Counted from the stretch's first letter, positions 53,380-63,289 are shown. The stretch: 64,000 nucleotides of DNA from Cydia pomonella (GCF_033807575.1 NC_084722.1:986832-1050831), one strand, 5' to 3'. Numbers and translations are program-made. The notes: generated by a model from the letters alone, not told the origin.

Positions 53380-53940
53380 ATTTCCTTACGCTGCGCCACT
53401 TGACACAGGGGCCAAGAAAATATTATCATATTTATATTATTGATAAGATAGCAGGTATGTTTCATTAAGAGATAAACTGATACGTCGTCCTTATTGATTG
53501 GTTATCGCTTTTATTGATGAACTGATAATGATAGTGTCGAGTTGCGATATTTATTTATTTACAAACATTAATAAAATAAGATTTGTGAGGCTTTTGGGCT
53601 GACTATGCCTATTGAAATGCACAGTTTTGAACCTAATAGGTACTAAGAGGATTGGAATACCGTTTGTCCATATGAAGTCCATAAATAAATATCTGTAGGT
53701 AGTATTGTACTTATATAGGTAGTTACAATTGAATTTCAAATATTAAAATGGTAGAACCATGGTTTTCCTTATTTGTCACACACGCTTAACAAACATGTGT
53801 GTCAATGTTTCTTTTATGTGTTTATTCGCTATAAATGTCATCATAAAAGCTGTCAACAACAGTTTGTCAGCTTCGTTTCATCCATTTGATTTACTAAAGT
53901 GTTATTTTGTGTATTTTATTCTTTGATCATTAAAATTTCT
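53380..53940. other. Gene-free AT-rich DNA next to the duplicated exons
   Basis: Presumed intron of the pigs gene. A gacagctttt-type sequence at 53840 and general AT-richness are the only notable points. Confidence 0.35.
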
Positions 53941-53944
53941 TATG

Positions 53945-54130
53945 ATTTTGACACGACACGACGATCGTCTTAGTGGTTGGGGCGCATTTCACGCACGACT
54001 TTTGTCCAAGAAAGCATTTGATCCTAAGTTCAGGGTGGAGGATAGTGAGCCACTCGTCCAAATCATTTTTCATGGCATACAAGTCCACAGAGTCTTGAAC
54101 AGCGTCAAAGCCAAGAATAAGACGCCTTAT
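53945..54130 (-). pseudogene. Decayed tandem duplicate of the pigs exon (copy 1)
   Basis: This is the more distant of the two duplicates. On the minus strand it reads DLYAMKNDLDEWLTILHPEL followed by RIK, close to the YLYAMKEDLAEWLTILYPEL block of the intact exon. A frameshift follows at the position of NADNFLD: TTCTTGGACA is preserved but out of frame. It shares with copy 2 a changed segment (tcaaagccaa.aataag.c on the plus strand) absent from the intact exon, so the two relics probably arose from one duplicated unit of about 190 bp that duplicated again. No convincing acceptor or donor remains. Confidence 0.65.
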
Positions 54131-54167
54131 TTCATAAAAATGTCTAGAAAGATCTCTGTAAATCTAA

Positions 54168-54300
54168 GACACCCGACACAAAGCGACGCCAGTTATCCAA
54201 CTAATCCTAAGCTCAGGGTACAGTATGATCAGCAATTCTGCCAAATCCTCCGTCATGGCGTACAGGTCCTCAGAGCGCTTTTACAGCCTCAAAGCCAATA
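54168..54300 (-). pseudogene. Decayed tandem duplicate of the pigs exon (copy 2)
   Basis: This stretch aligns with the intact exon at 54464-54646 from the donor flank (cgacacaaagcgacgccag) through the AMKEDLAEW block. In the matching minus-strand frame it reads EDLYAMTEDLAELLIILYPE, then LRISWITGVALCR, with no stop. Seven codons in the NADNFLD region are missing in frame. Upstream, where the gene has the RPF block, there is an in-frame TAA, and no equivalent initiator ATG is present. The donor has lost three bases (GTAAGT to GTGTCT). I infer a duplicated exon that has mostly decayed. Use as an alternative exon is possible but unsupported. Confidence 0.7.
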
Positions 54301-54457
54301 ATAAGGCTACTTGTTTCATATATGACCTAGAGATACCTCTGTAGTATATGTAACTAACGGGTAAATGTAGTTTAATAAATGCGTACCCTTACTTATAAAA
54401 TAAATCAGTGTTTGTTTAGCAAGTTGTGTTTCACTACAATCTCTATAAATCTATGAC

Positions 54458-54682
54458 ACTTACCCGACACAAAGCGACGCCAGTATCCAGCCTGTCCAAG
54501 AAGTTGTCAGCATTGATCCTTAGCTCAGGGTAGAGGATAGTCAGCCACTCGGCCAAATCCTCCTTCATGGCGTACAGGTACTCCTCGGAGGACTTGAACG
54601 GCCTGAACGGCCGCGCCTCCAGGAGGACGGCGCCTGCTGACGACATTTTAGATGGACATTGGCTCTGGAACAAGGGAAAAAA
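54458..54682 (-). other. Splice signals and 5' UTR of the pigs exon
   Basis: Reading the minus strand, a pyrimidine-rich run ending TTGTTCCAG (acceptor AG at 54665-54666) precedes an 18-nt untranslated stretch (54647-54664) and then the ATG. After the last codon, the donor reads GTAAGT (54463 down to 54458). A TAACTAAC sequence at about 54720-54728 could be the branch point, though it is rather far upstream. The exon is therefore internal (54464-54664, 201 bp), and at least one non-coding 5' exon should lie at higher coordinates or beyond the window. Confidence 0.8.
54464..54646 (-). CDS. pigs: GAS2-like protein (pickled eggs) start-codon exon, CH-domain beginning
   Basis: This 61-codon exon begins MSSAGAVLLEARPFRPFKSS and continues through AMKEDLAEWL, LYPELRINADNFLDRLDTG and ends VALCR. 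That is the start of the calponin-homology (CH) domain of GAS2-like proteins, which link actin and microtubules through an N-terminal CH domain and a C-terminal GAS2 domain. The insect member is pickled eggs (pigs). The RPF-(K/R)SSE, AMKEDLAEW and TG-(V/T)-LC blocks are family hallmarks recognised by eye. The ATG is the first codon of the conserved block and lies 18 nt after a splice acceptor. The exon ends in phase 0 at CGG followed by GTAAGT. It uses GC-rich third positions, unlike the AT-rich surroundings, which fits a functional exon. The rest of the CH domain and the GAS2 domain were not found in the window. Two decayed copies of this exon lie just downstream. Orthology to pigs rather than another GAS2-like paralogue is inferred. 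Confidence 0.88.
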
Positions 54683-54979
54683 CATTATAAGATATATGTT
54701 TATGACCATTAACTTAATAGAAGTTAGTTAAAGAGGTTAGTAGGTACTCGTAAGGAAGGCATAAACCTAACGTAAGAGAAACATTGGGTCCAGAATAGTT
54801 ATTTGTTTCATACAGTTTTTTTCAATCCGCCCGTGCTAATACTGATAGCCGAGCAAGTGAAAGACTTCAAAATTGAACCACGAGCTTTGCGAGCTATTCG
54901 AAAAGTGGAAACTTGAACGTTGCAAAGTTTCAAGGTACGAGGGTTAAATAAACTTTGCTACCAAGTGTAATACAACATT

Positions 54980-55275
54980 TTCACCACATACAAGCTTTTA
55001 TCGCCGACTGTTTTTCTCCACAGGCAACTAATACTCATATATATATAATTCTAACAACTTCAAACACCACTATTCGTTGTTTTATCACAGAGTTCCCATG
55101 GCCACCACCTGTTTCCATCATCAGATTAGCTCCATGTCATCATGATATTGCATTGTCATCCGATGTAAATATGTATGCACAATTTCAACTCAATTGGAAA
55201 TCGGAAAGCGGGTCACATTTAGCTTGCAAGATTTGAACCACATACATACTTACATACTAACAAGGCAAGTTAAAT
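54980..55275 (-). repeat. Dispersed repeat, family E, copy 6
   Basis: Starts tacaagcttttatcgccgac and passes through atggccaccacctgtttcca to cttgcaagatttgaacc. It lies in the intron upstream of the pigs exon. Confidence 0.6.
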
Positions 55276-55513
55276 AAAATAATTATACCTACATTATTTC
55301 CTAATTATTAAGAGAAAAAATGGAGTTTACTTTGTTTAGTATTTTTTATCCGGTATAACTTTAGACCTTATTTTATAGTACGCGACATAGTTCGTTTTAA
55401 ATATTTCCAATTACAAGTAGCCTTACCTAACAAAACTAACACACAGAGCAAATCAAATAAAAGCCTGTAAAAGATAAAAGACGTATTGTACGGTTGATAA
55501 TTACCCGTTTCTG

Positions 55514-55624
55514 GAGGCCTACCGCGAACCACGTTCGACGTGTTGCCTCTCTGTTGCACTTGTGAATTCGTACGTAAGCGTGATAGGGAGGTAACACGTC
55601 GAACGTGGTTCGCGGTAGGCCCTC
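55514..55624. mobile_element. 108-bp foldback MITE, copy 2
   Basis: Same element as 16435-16542: aggcctaccgcgaaccacgt … acgtggttcgcggtaggccc. Confidence 0.7.
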
Positions 55625-55867
55625 TGATCTACACGTTTTGTTGTCATCTTCCCAAGTATGAAAAATGGCGACATTTGCCACCCGAATGTTGTCAAACCAC
55701 CAATTGTCGTGGACAGGAGCAATTGCCACATCCATCAGATTCAAGGGTAACGTTTAAAAGTTAACGAGCAATTACTGTTAATTAATACCATCGTTTCGGT
55801 CCGTGATTCTATTTCACGGGCAAATATTTAGCAAATATGTAGAATGTAGGCATGGCAATGACAAATC

Positions 55868-55970
55868 GGGTTATTCCCACTTGTTACCAGTGGTAACTAC
55901 TGGGAATTTTTTTCCCACCTTTTACCAACCACCACCAACTTGGTTTGGTGGTAACTAGTTGGAATAACCC
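55868..55970. mobile_element. 103-bp hAT-like MITE with 8-bp duplication
   Basis: Ends GGGTTATTCCCACTTGTTAC and AGTTGGAATAACCC are inverted; gacaaatc is present at 55860-55867 and 55971-55978. It was inserted at the left end of the large inverted repeat that follows. Confidence 0.75.
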
Positions 55971-56410
55971 GACAAATCTACTCTCTTTCTTTTCTGTTCT
56001 CAATTATTTGCAAAACGATTTCAGATTATTTTAGAGACGCACAATTAATTACACTAATTACGTAATTAGGTACTTTGCCCGCAGGATATTTTTTAATCGA
56101 TTTTTAAAGAACAATTACAGCACTTTTGAACGTAAACTGTTTCACTATTTGAAAAAGTATTTCAGGGTGGCGGTTAATTATTTTTATATTATTTATTAAC
56201 CGCCACCCTGAAATACTTTTTCAAGTAGTGAAACAGTTTGCGTTCAAAAGTACCGTAATTGTTCTACATATTATAATTTTTCGTTTAAAAAATATCCTGC
56301 GGGCAAAGTACCTAATTATGTAATTAGTGTAATTAATTTTTCGTCTCTAAAATAATCTGAAATTGTTTAGCAGATAATTGAGAACAGAAAAGAAAGAGAG
56401 TAGATTTGTC
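55971..56410. mobile_element. 440-bp near-perfect inverted repeat
   Basis: Arms of about 208 bp (55971-56178 and 56195-56410) differ at only scattered positions and small indels, around a 16-bp loop. The arms start gacaaatctactctctttct and meet at cggttaat / attaaccg. No coding capacity. This is a long foldback MITE or a recent inverted duplication; its transcript would form a long double-stranded RNA. Confidence 0.8.
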
Positions 56411-56557
56411 ATCTGATGCTCTGGTCATGCTCATGCTTCATTTCTCATGCTCTGATGCTCTGTTGTTCTATAAAGTGTGCAGAAAGTGATACATTTCTGT
56501 TCTAGAGCAATTTACTTTCTAAGAAAGTTTTTTTTATTTTTTTATATAATTATAATT

Positions 56558-56880
56558 AGGTTTTAAATGGATTCATTGTAAAATTTTCATTCTTATATTT
56601 AATTCCCATCTTATAACGATACTTTTACCTAAATTGTTAATTGATAGTACCCTTAAGAAATATTATTAAAGTACTAATTCGTACCTATATTTTTTTTAAA
56701 CACGTATATTTTATTTTCCTCGTATTCGAAATAAAAAGTAGTGTGTTTATTTCGGGTGAAAGGTATCATTTCAGCCTCGGACTGTTGGCGTTCTCATTGC
56801 GTTGGAACATGAAACTGCCTCTACATATGAGTGCCATTCATCCCTTGGTTAACATGCTGTTTGTACCTAAGTTTACTCGT
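56558..56880 (+). repeat. Dispersed repeat related to 27275-27660
   Basis: ggttttaaatggattcattg, gtgaaaggtatcatttcagc and atcccttggttaaca parallel the copy at 27 kb. A 121-codon ORF across it is a chance frame. Confidence 0.4.
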
Positions 56881-57039
56881 ATATCTATCTACCTATATAC
56901 TAAGACGTCTATTTTTCTAAGACAGTTATTGTTAAGAGACAGTTTATTTGGACCATTTTCTACCTGTTTGTTTTATTCGGACCGTTTAACCATGCCAGCT
57001 GAATAAGGAGTCAATTGGCCACGGCCGAAACAGGAGCGC

Positions 57040-57100
57040 GTGCGTCAGCCATTGTGCGCGGGAAAGTTGCGCCGGAGCGGATTTTGGCGCACAATGCATA
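57040..57100. promoter_or_regulatory. GC-rich tract with inverted cattgtgcgc and E2F-like motifs
   Basis: cattgtgcgc at about 57050 and gcgcacaatg at about 57088 are exact inverted repeats around gggaaagttgcgccggagcg. The words gcgcgggaaa and ttttggcgc resemble E2F sites. It lies upstream of the pigs start exon on the gene's 5' side and could be a promoter region, but no exon was found beside it. Confidence 0.25.
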
Positions 57101-57119
57101 GGGGAGTTGATGAAGACCT

Positions 57120-57720
57120 GGAGCTTGATTCAGACTTAACAAATTGTTATGGTTTTGATCTTATAAACGACCATAGATGAAAGGATCGTATAGATGTGCT
57201 ATAACGCATGCGCCCGTGAGAGAGAACATACGCAATCCGACAAAATTAAAAACCTTTTAACATACCTGACAACATACCAAAAACGACCTACGTAATTTGG
57301 TCTGGTTCATTGTCCTACCATAAAAAACGGTGGGCAATAAAAAACGTCTACGTCACTTATAATTAGGCAGAAAGGAAAAGTGAGACTATGACAAGGACAG
57401 ACAATAATTGCGCTTTCTCTGCTACTCCTAGAACTGAAGGTTCCTTTACAGCATCTCATTCGGTCATCTCCCCCCTCCCCCATTTCAAATCTATATTATT
57501 GTACCTCTATGGATACGACCTTCAAGATTTGATGAATGAAGTGAAAGTCGTGTGTGACAGGCGCGATATTCACCAAGACATTGGTCGTGTCAAAACCAGT
57601 TCAAAATCGTAACAATTTATGAAATTAGAATCTGGCTTTTACAGGCTATATATAATGTAATGGCTATATGATGTATGGATGGAGTTATCCATGAGATAAA
57701 ATAAACGTTACTATTAAAGG
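57120..57720. other. Gene-free stretch
   Basis: No repeat from the rest of the window and no credible ORF was seen. Confidence 0.3.
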
Positions 57721-57849
57721 GCGATTGGAAGAGACAGTGACGTGTCAGTCGCCTGTCATTATCACGATATCAACTGGATCATTGTCAATTAAATCTTATA
57801 AAGCACGTGGACTCATCATTGTTCACGGCGTGGTATATTCATGTAAAAT

Positions 57850-57960
57850 TATTTGCGTTACGTCCCATGTTCCGGGTACCAAAGATGCTGCTAGCGCTGC
57901 GGCATCTTCGGCCGAAGACCTCAAGCGCCGCAAATAAGCTGCCCTGTAGGTCTAAGATGG
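57850..57960 (+). pseudogene. LINE ORF2 relic (ASSAEDLKRRK segment)
   Basis: Reads CVTSHVPGTKDAASAAASSA then EDLKRRK and a stop, followed by AAL. Alanine-rich segments ending AE-x-x-K-x-RKY are found near the C-terminus of animal LINE polyproteins. A host origin cannot be fully excluded. Confidence 0.4.
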
Positions 57961-58070
57961 TCGGTTCTTTATCATTTTTCACCATGCCTGTCACGTTCTA
58001 ACAAGTATGTAAGTGCGAAAGTGACGGGCATAGTGACAAGTGATAAAATTGGAACCATGCTGCCACTACT
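57945..58070. mobile_element. Foldback MITE, family R, copy
   Basis: ggtctaagatggtcggttc, atgcctgtcacgttctaaca and aagtgcgaaagtgacgggca, then gtgataaaattggaacca. The inner arms (tgcctgtcacgttc / gaaagtgacgggca) pair. Confidence 0.55.
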
Positions 58071-58488
58071 GGGAAGTGGCTACATGGCTAGAGCTACACT
58101 CTGGAGAGAATTCAAACTGATATTTATAGCTGACAGCTGGACATTTTTGCAAGTTCTTTCATAAGAGAGTTTTCTACCTACCTCTATTCACCATAGTTTG
58201 TAGTTATTTGAGACCTCTGCATGGCACAGACTAATAATAATGGCAGGAACTTGCACTGTCAATATTATTTTAGTTCGTCGCCCTGCTGTTTGCCAACTGT
58301 CAGAACAGTTATCATGTTACGTATCTTATCTATGCTCAAACCTTTCATTCAAAAACGGCTTAAGTCACTATAGAACGACATGTAACTAGAACCGTTTTGG
58401 AAATAGTCGAGTTGTTGGTAGTCTCTTTTGAAGCGTCACCGTTTCCGCTAGCAAATGCTTTTGTATGTATGTTAGGCAGCTTAATTAT

Positions 58489-58712
58489 GATGATCAGTCT
58501 GACCTAGTGGGTATAGTGATTCTGCCTATGAAGCCGACGGTCCCGGGTTCAAATCCTGGTAAGGGCATTTATTCGTGTGATGAGCATTTATTGTTTTCTA
58601 TATTTATTTATTTGTATATTTTAAATATATCGTTATCTCAGTACCCTCAACACAAGCCTTATTGAGCTGACTGTGGGGACTTAGTCAATTTGTGTAACTA
58701 TGTCCTATAATA
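58489..58712 (+). mobile_element. tRNA-derived SINE, family B
   Basis: Head gatcagtctgacctagtggg, box B ccgggttcaaatcctgg. A small internal deletion removes gatatttgttcctgagtcat. Confidence 0.7.
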
Positions 58713-58749
58713 TTTATTCTCGTGATTTTTTTTGCAGGACGCTTATTCA

Positions 58750-58975
58750 GCGGCGGTAGCACGGTCGTATTTTTATCACTTGTCACTATCATCAGCATCA
58801 TCATATCAGCCTTTTATCGCCCACTGCTGAGCATAGGCCTCTCTTCTAGTACGCCACTTATCCCGGTCCCGGTTGTCACTATGCCTGTCACGTTCTAACA
58901 AGTATGTAAGTGCGAAAGTGACAGGTATAATGACAAGCGATAAAAATGAGACCGTGCTACGGGTGCTTGAATGTA
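58750..58975. mobile_element. Foldback MITE, family R, with LINE stub inside
   Basis: cggcggtagcacggtcgtat through acaagtatgtaagtgcgaaa to gagaccgtgctac; interrupted at 58790-58872. Confidence 0.6.
58790..58872 (-). mobile_element. 83-bp RTE-type LINE stub with 10-bp duplication
   Basis: The minus strand reads RDRDKWRTRREAYAQQWAIK and a stop, then a gatgatgatgctgatg tail. ttgtcactat is repeated at 58780-58789 and 58873-58882. The EAYAQQW end is typical of RTE-clade LINEs in Lepidoptera. Confidence 0.7.
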
Positions 58976-59140
58976 ATAACAGGTTCTGAATTTGTTGTGC
59001 ATATACTAAGTATGTCAAAAGTATCATTTATTCAATGGAAAACGTTACCTTTACCACTAACAGATCGTATCCATAACAAATCCAGATCAAATTCAAAACC
59101 AGTTGTTACAATCAGAATACATCTCCAGGATCGATAATTA

Positions 59141-59608
59141 TACAGGGCGTTTATTTAGTCACCGGCGATAATTTACGGGCTGAATATATAAGTCATACTG
59201 AGTAACTTTTACTATGGGACCAACCCCGAAATCGCCAAAAAAATACTCATAAAAAATCTCAAGGTCAAGCCACAATGTAAGAACAGACAATTTTTTTTTC
59301 GCGATTTCGGAGTCAATCTCACAGTAAAAGTAGCTCAGTACGACCAATATAGAAGACATAGAAGACTTAGGGATCGGAACCGGTTTTTTGCAAAAACTTC
59401 GAAATATTTTATATTTCGGTTTATTTTATACTCCAAATGTAGGACTCAGTTGTGTTTTCAGATAACGACTTCGTATTATTAGATTGCCTAATTAGAAATG
59501 AAGTAATTAACAAAGAACGAAAAAATACCGTTTTCGTTCCCATACAAAAAATACCGGTTTCCGATCCCTGCCGTAACTTATTGCAGGTGAGTAAATGAAC
59601 ATCCTGTA
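59141..59608. mobile_element. 468-bp TIR element, TA ends, with nested hAT-like insert
   Basis: Left tacagggcgtttatttagtc and right gagtaaatgaacatcctgta are inverted repeats. Fragments of it are at 34723, 38941 and 61970. About 59370-59572 has its own inverted ends (agggatcggaaccgg / ccggtttccgatccct), suggesting a nested hAT-like element. Confidence 0.6.
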
Positions 59609-59869
59609 TGGATCCTCTTTGTTTCAGTTTTTGAGTGTTTTTCAAAACGACGAGTACAGCTCAGAGAACCAATAGTATAACATTGATGTATTGTACTCAT
59701 GAGATAAAGTCCCGTTTTAGTTTAAAGATAGGACTGTTTGACCGTGTGTTTGTCTAGGCGTGAGTGGTGTGAATGACTAATGGGGGAAACACTATACTGC
59801 TGTTAGTTTTAGTTTTTGTGATGTCTCAAATAGAGCGTCGTAGCGGCGTATATTTGTTAAATGAGAGAT

Positions 59870-60440
59870 GAGATATTGGAGAGCCTTTACACCTCCAAAC
59901 CTCCAAATCATATTAATGTCATTACTATTGTGTATTATTACTTTCTCAGACCGTGGGGACCTTATACATCTCCAAACTTAATGTATTAACCGTGGCGACT
60001 ATACGTCTCTGTAATATTTTATAATATTCTTGACTTGGTACATACTAGTTATGTATTCTGTAGCATTAGTTTATGAGACTGTAGCTTAACAATCCAGACG
60101 CGATTTATTCATTCAGTATAAATTTTATTTTGACACTTGGAGAGACTTTACACTTCCAAATCTTATTAGTATTAGTACTCTAACATTGGAGACCTTTTAC
60201 ATCTCCAGATTTAATGTATTTTTAACTATAGAGACTATACATCTCTATTGTATTGTAGTAATTATTTATTTTAAGATTATTATAATGTATGTTTACCCAG
60301 GTATTGGCTGTTGTATTTATAAATGTTGTATGTATTTTTCATGTCACTATATGATGTTACTATAAATGTTGTATTGACTTGTAAAAGAGCCCTTGAGGCC
60401 TACTTGCAGAATAATTTTATTTAAATTTTGAAATAAATTA
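59870..60440 (+). repeat. LINE 3' UTR, family K, copy 2
   Basis: An internal segment (gaccttatacatctccaaa, gcgactatacgtctc) is repeated twice about 230 bp apart. The end ggcctacttgcagaataatt is followed by aaattaaaaaaaa. It gives the empty site for the insertion at 9222-9751. Confidence 0.55.
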
Positions 60441-60611
60441 AAAAAAAATACTACACTTACTTTACCTTGCAACGTACGTTGACACGCCATTAAGTCGAAT
60501 GACCTTGTACATAATCTTATTATGCCTTAATAACCTCATTATAGTGTCTTATTAAAGTCATTGTTTAGATTAAGGTACCTACTACCTACACAATAATTGT
60601 ATTTTGCAATG

Positions 60612-60725
60612 AGAGCGGCGGTAGCACGGTCGCATATTTATCGCTTGTCACCATGCCTGTCACGTTCTAACAAGTATGTAAGTGCGAAAGTGACAGACGA
60701 TAAAAATGCAACCATGCTGCCACTG
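60612..60725. mobile_element. Foldback MITE, family R, copy
   Basis: cggcggtagcacggtcgcat to caaccatgctgccactgcgg are inverted outer ends, the clearest of the family. Confidence 0.6.
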
Positions 60726-60729
60726 CGGT

Positions 60730-61280
60730 TTTGCAATCAAAATAAAGTCTTATAAAAATACAAAAATATTGTATTTTTGTAATATATTGTTGTTTTGCAA
60801 AATTGCAACAAAAGCATTGTTCACTTTTTCTTTTGTAAATAATATATAACATACATTTCAGTTCATTCTTATACTTAACTCACAATCTTTAATGTAAGTT
60901 GAATCAATGTTTTCGTACCTATTTATCAGTTTTTATTTTAATATAGTCACAGGTCTAATTAATATTAGTATATTACATATCATTGGACAGTGGTCGACAA
61001 AATTGTTTACTTAACATTATAAAAATACATAATGTCTATACTCTATTTCAAACACGACCTTGTACTTAGGTCTAAATATTAATAAAATTGATGAAAAAAC
61101 GAACAATAATTTTTATTTCACATCAAATAAATTCAGTTGCAATGTGTATTCTAGTATTTTTTTGTAGCCTATTTTGTGTCCCACTGCTAGCCTAGGCAAA
61201 GGCCTACCCTTTTTTTCGCCATTGTTAAATATGTAATATTAAATATTCATTTAGATACTATTTATAAAAAAATAATATTA
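60730..61280. other. Gene-free AT-rich DNA
   Basis: Includes a small palindrome aatacaaaaatattgtatttttgtaat-like at 60758-60782 and a LINE 3' scrap in reverse (61165-61215, gtgtcccactgctagcctag). Confidence 0.3.
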
Positions 61281-61282
61281 TA

Positions 61283-61545
61283 CACCGTGTTTTTATTGAT
61301 TTCCGTTAACTCCGGGGTATGGGTTAGTACGTTTTAGGAAAGTAAATGGCATAGATAAAAAAAAAGGTTTTCCCATTTTTTTTTATTGTTCATTTGTATA
61401 AAAAGTAATTAAATGTTTTGGCATTTCATTTTATTCAACCAAACAATTGAAAACTGTGATATAATATAACAATGTCATTTCGAACATCAATCGTCCGAGA
61501 TAGCACTTACGTTTAGTAGCAAATACTGATTAGTGTTAAGAACGA
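61283..61545 (-). mobile_element. caccgtgttttt TA element, truncated copy
   Basis: Starts tacaccgtgtttttattgat and matches the reverse of the 3' half of 21176-21652 (attccgttaact, aaacaattgaaaactgtga, cgatcgtccgagatag). The other end is lost. Confidence 0.6.
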
Positions 61546-61879
61546 GTGTATACGTTCTAAATTTTAGTTTCAAGAGATATGTATTGCAATATAAAATAAG
61601 TTACCAAAACGTACCAAATACCCTGTAACAGGAAGGAAATTGTGTTAACATGCGTAGTCAACTTTTCGGTTTACGACCTTTACAAAGTTAATAAACAGCG
61701 TACTAATTGTTCTTACTTCATTTTAATTGCAATATTGCATTATTACGACAAGGTTCTACAACCTGTTAATAATTTAAGGAAATTACGAGTAGGCATATAC
61801 TATATTAATGTTGTCATTGGTTTTTATTATCATAAATTAAAATTACATATTCTATGATTTGTTTTAAATATACATATTA

Positions 61880-62212
61880 TCATAAGCCGGTCCTGGGTTC
61901 GAATCCCGGTAAGTTCATTTATTTGTGTGATGAGCACAGATATTTATATGTATTTATTTAGTCACCTGCAATAATTTACAGGGTGAATATATAGGTCATA
62001 CTGAGCAACTTTTACTATGAAACCAACCCCGAAATCGCGAAAAATTTTTTCTCTCCCATAGAAAATGTCAAGGTCCAAAATGTATGAAACAGCCATTTTG
62101 TTTTTTCTTTAATTCGTTATATGAGTACCCACAACACAAGCCTACTTGGCTTACCGTAGGACTTAGTCAATTTGTGTAATAATTTGTCCTGCAATATTAA
62201 TTTATTATACAT
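61880..62212 (+). mobile_element. SINE family B, carrying a fragment of the 59141-type element
   Basis: Head truncated (cataagccggtcctgggttc), body to tgtatttatttag, then gtcacctgcaataatttaca … tttttctttaattcg, then the SINE resumes at gagtacccacaacacaagcc. Confidence 0.55.
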
Positions 62213-62236
62213 AATATAAATAGAGTGATATCCTGA

Positions 62237-62485
62237 GTCCCCTGTGGTTCTGCCTAGCTCTGAATCCCATCAGCACCCTGCTGAAGTATTTGGAACTAGG
62301 TTGCCGGCTTCGGAGAGAGGTGAAGTCATTTCTCACCTTCTGTACATGGATGACCTCAAATTATTTGCACCAAATAGCCAAGACTTGTTGGAGCTACTGA
62401 AAACCACCGAAGTCTTCAGTAGTGCCATCAACATGAAGTTTGGTGTCGATAAATGTGCGGTTATTGTAAATAGCCTAACGTAAGA
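62237..62485 (+). pseudogene. LINE reverse transcriptase relic with YMDD box
   Basis: SPLWFCLALNPISTLLKY is followed after a frameshift by SERGEVISHLLYMDDLKLFA and PNSQDLLELLKTTEVFSSAI, then MKFGVDKCAVIVNS. YMDD holds the two catalytic aspartates of reverse transcriptase; SPL-x-F-x-x-x-L-x-P-x-S is the preceding conserved block. The pattern is closest to R2/R4 (Dong)-like LINEs. Only these blocks remain. Confidence 0.75.
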
Positions 62486-62574
62486 AATAAAGGGAATATA
62501 AATAAATAATATTGAACTATAATTTCTATTTAAAAACATTTCTATTTATATTTAAAAACTCAGATTATAGATGT

Positions 62575-63050
62575 AGCTCGAAAAGCGGCCAAGTTAAAGT
62601 GGGACTGGGCTGGGCATGTCTGCCGCATGCCGAATGACTTGTGGGCCAAGATAACCACGGATTGGGTGCCCCACGAGTCAAACCGGGGATCTGGCAGACC
62701 TCGTCGGCGATGGCGGGATAACTTAGACTCCTTTTTGAGGGACTGGCCGGTCGTAGCTCAAAACCCGGATGAGTGGAAGAAGAGGGGGGAGGCCTTTTTT
62801 TTTATACTACGTCGGTGGTAAACAAGCATACGGCCTGCCTGATGGTAAGCAGTCTCCGTAGCCTATGTACACCTGCAACTCCAGAGGAGTCACATGCGCG
62901 TTGCCGACCCTAACCCCACCCCCCTCGTTGAGCTCTGGCAACCTTACTCACCGGCAGGAACACAACACTATGAGTAGGGTCAAGTGTTATTTGGCTGCGG
63001 TTTTCTGTAAGGCCTTTGCCCAGCAGTGGGACACAATAGGCTCGTTATAA
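62575..63050 (+). pseudogene. RTE-type LINE C-terminus split by a family D retroposon
   Basis: Reads VARKAAKLKWDWAGHVCRMP, then RGSGRPRRRWRDNLDSFLRD and NPDEWKKRGE, resuming after the insertion as AFAQQWDTIGSL. The W-AGH…GRP-x-x-RW…W…EAF-x-QQW layout is diagnostic of RTE-clade LINEs. No stop or frameshift is visible within the visible segment apart from the insertion. Confidence 0.75.
62798..63009 (-). mobile_element. Poly(A)-tailed retroposon, family D, copy 9, with target duplication
   Basis: 5'-truncated copy (starts ttacagaaaaccgcagcc on the minus strand) ending in a poly(A) run. aggccttt is present at 62790-62797 and 63010-63017, so target-primed insertion is well supported. Confidence 0.8.
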
Positions 63051-63289
63051 TATAATAATATAATTTCATTTGTCAAACTTCGCACTAATAACCTAGTGTC
63101 ACATTTAGCAACACAAAGTGACATTACGTTCAGTGAGAAGCATTATGCGTGTGTTGACAGACGGTAGGGTCAGCAAGACAATGCCCGCTTGCGCAACTCG
63201 CACGGTTGGCTGACTTCCGTTGTCGCCTTAAGGAGAGATAGCAGAACAAAATGGTTTGTTTATGTTTGCTACGTTTAATAAAAATAAAT

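Noticed and set aside
53942..54301. 119-codon plus-strand ORF
   Set aside because: It is antisense to the two decayed pigs exon copies; the open frame is a by-product of those relics.
56641..57006. 121-codon ORF with hydrophobic segments
   Set aside because: It lies across a dispersed repeat also present at 27 kb, where the frame is not kept.
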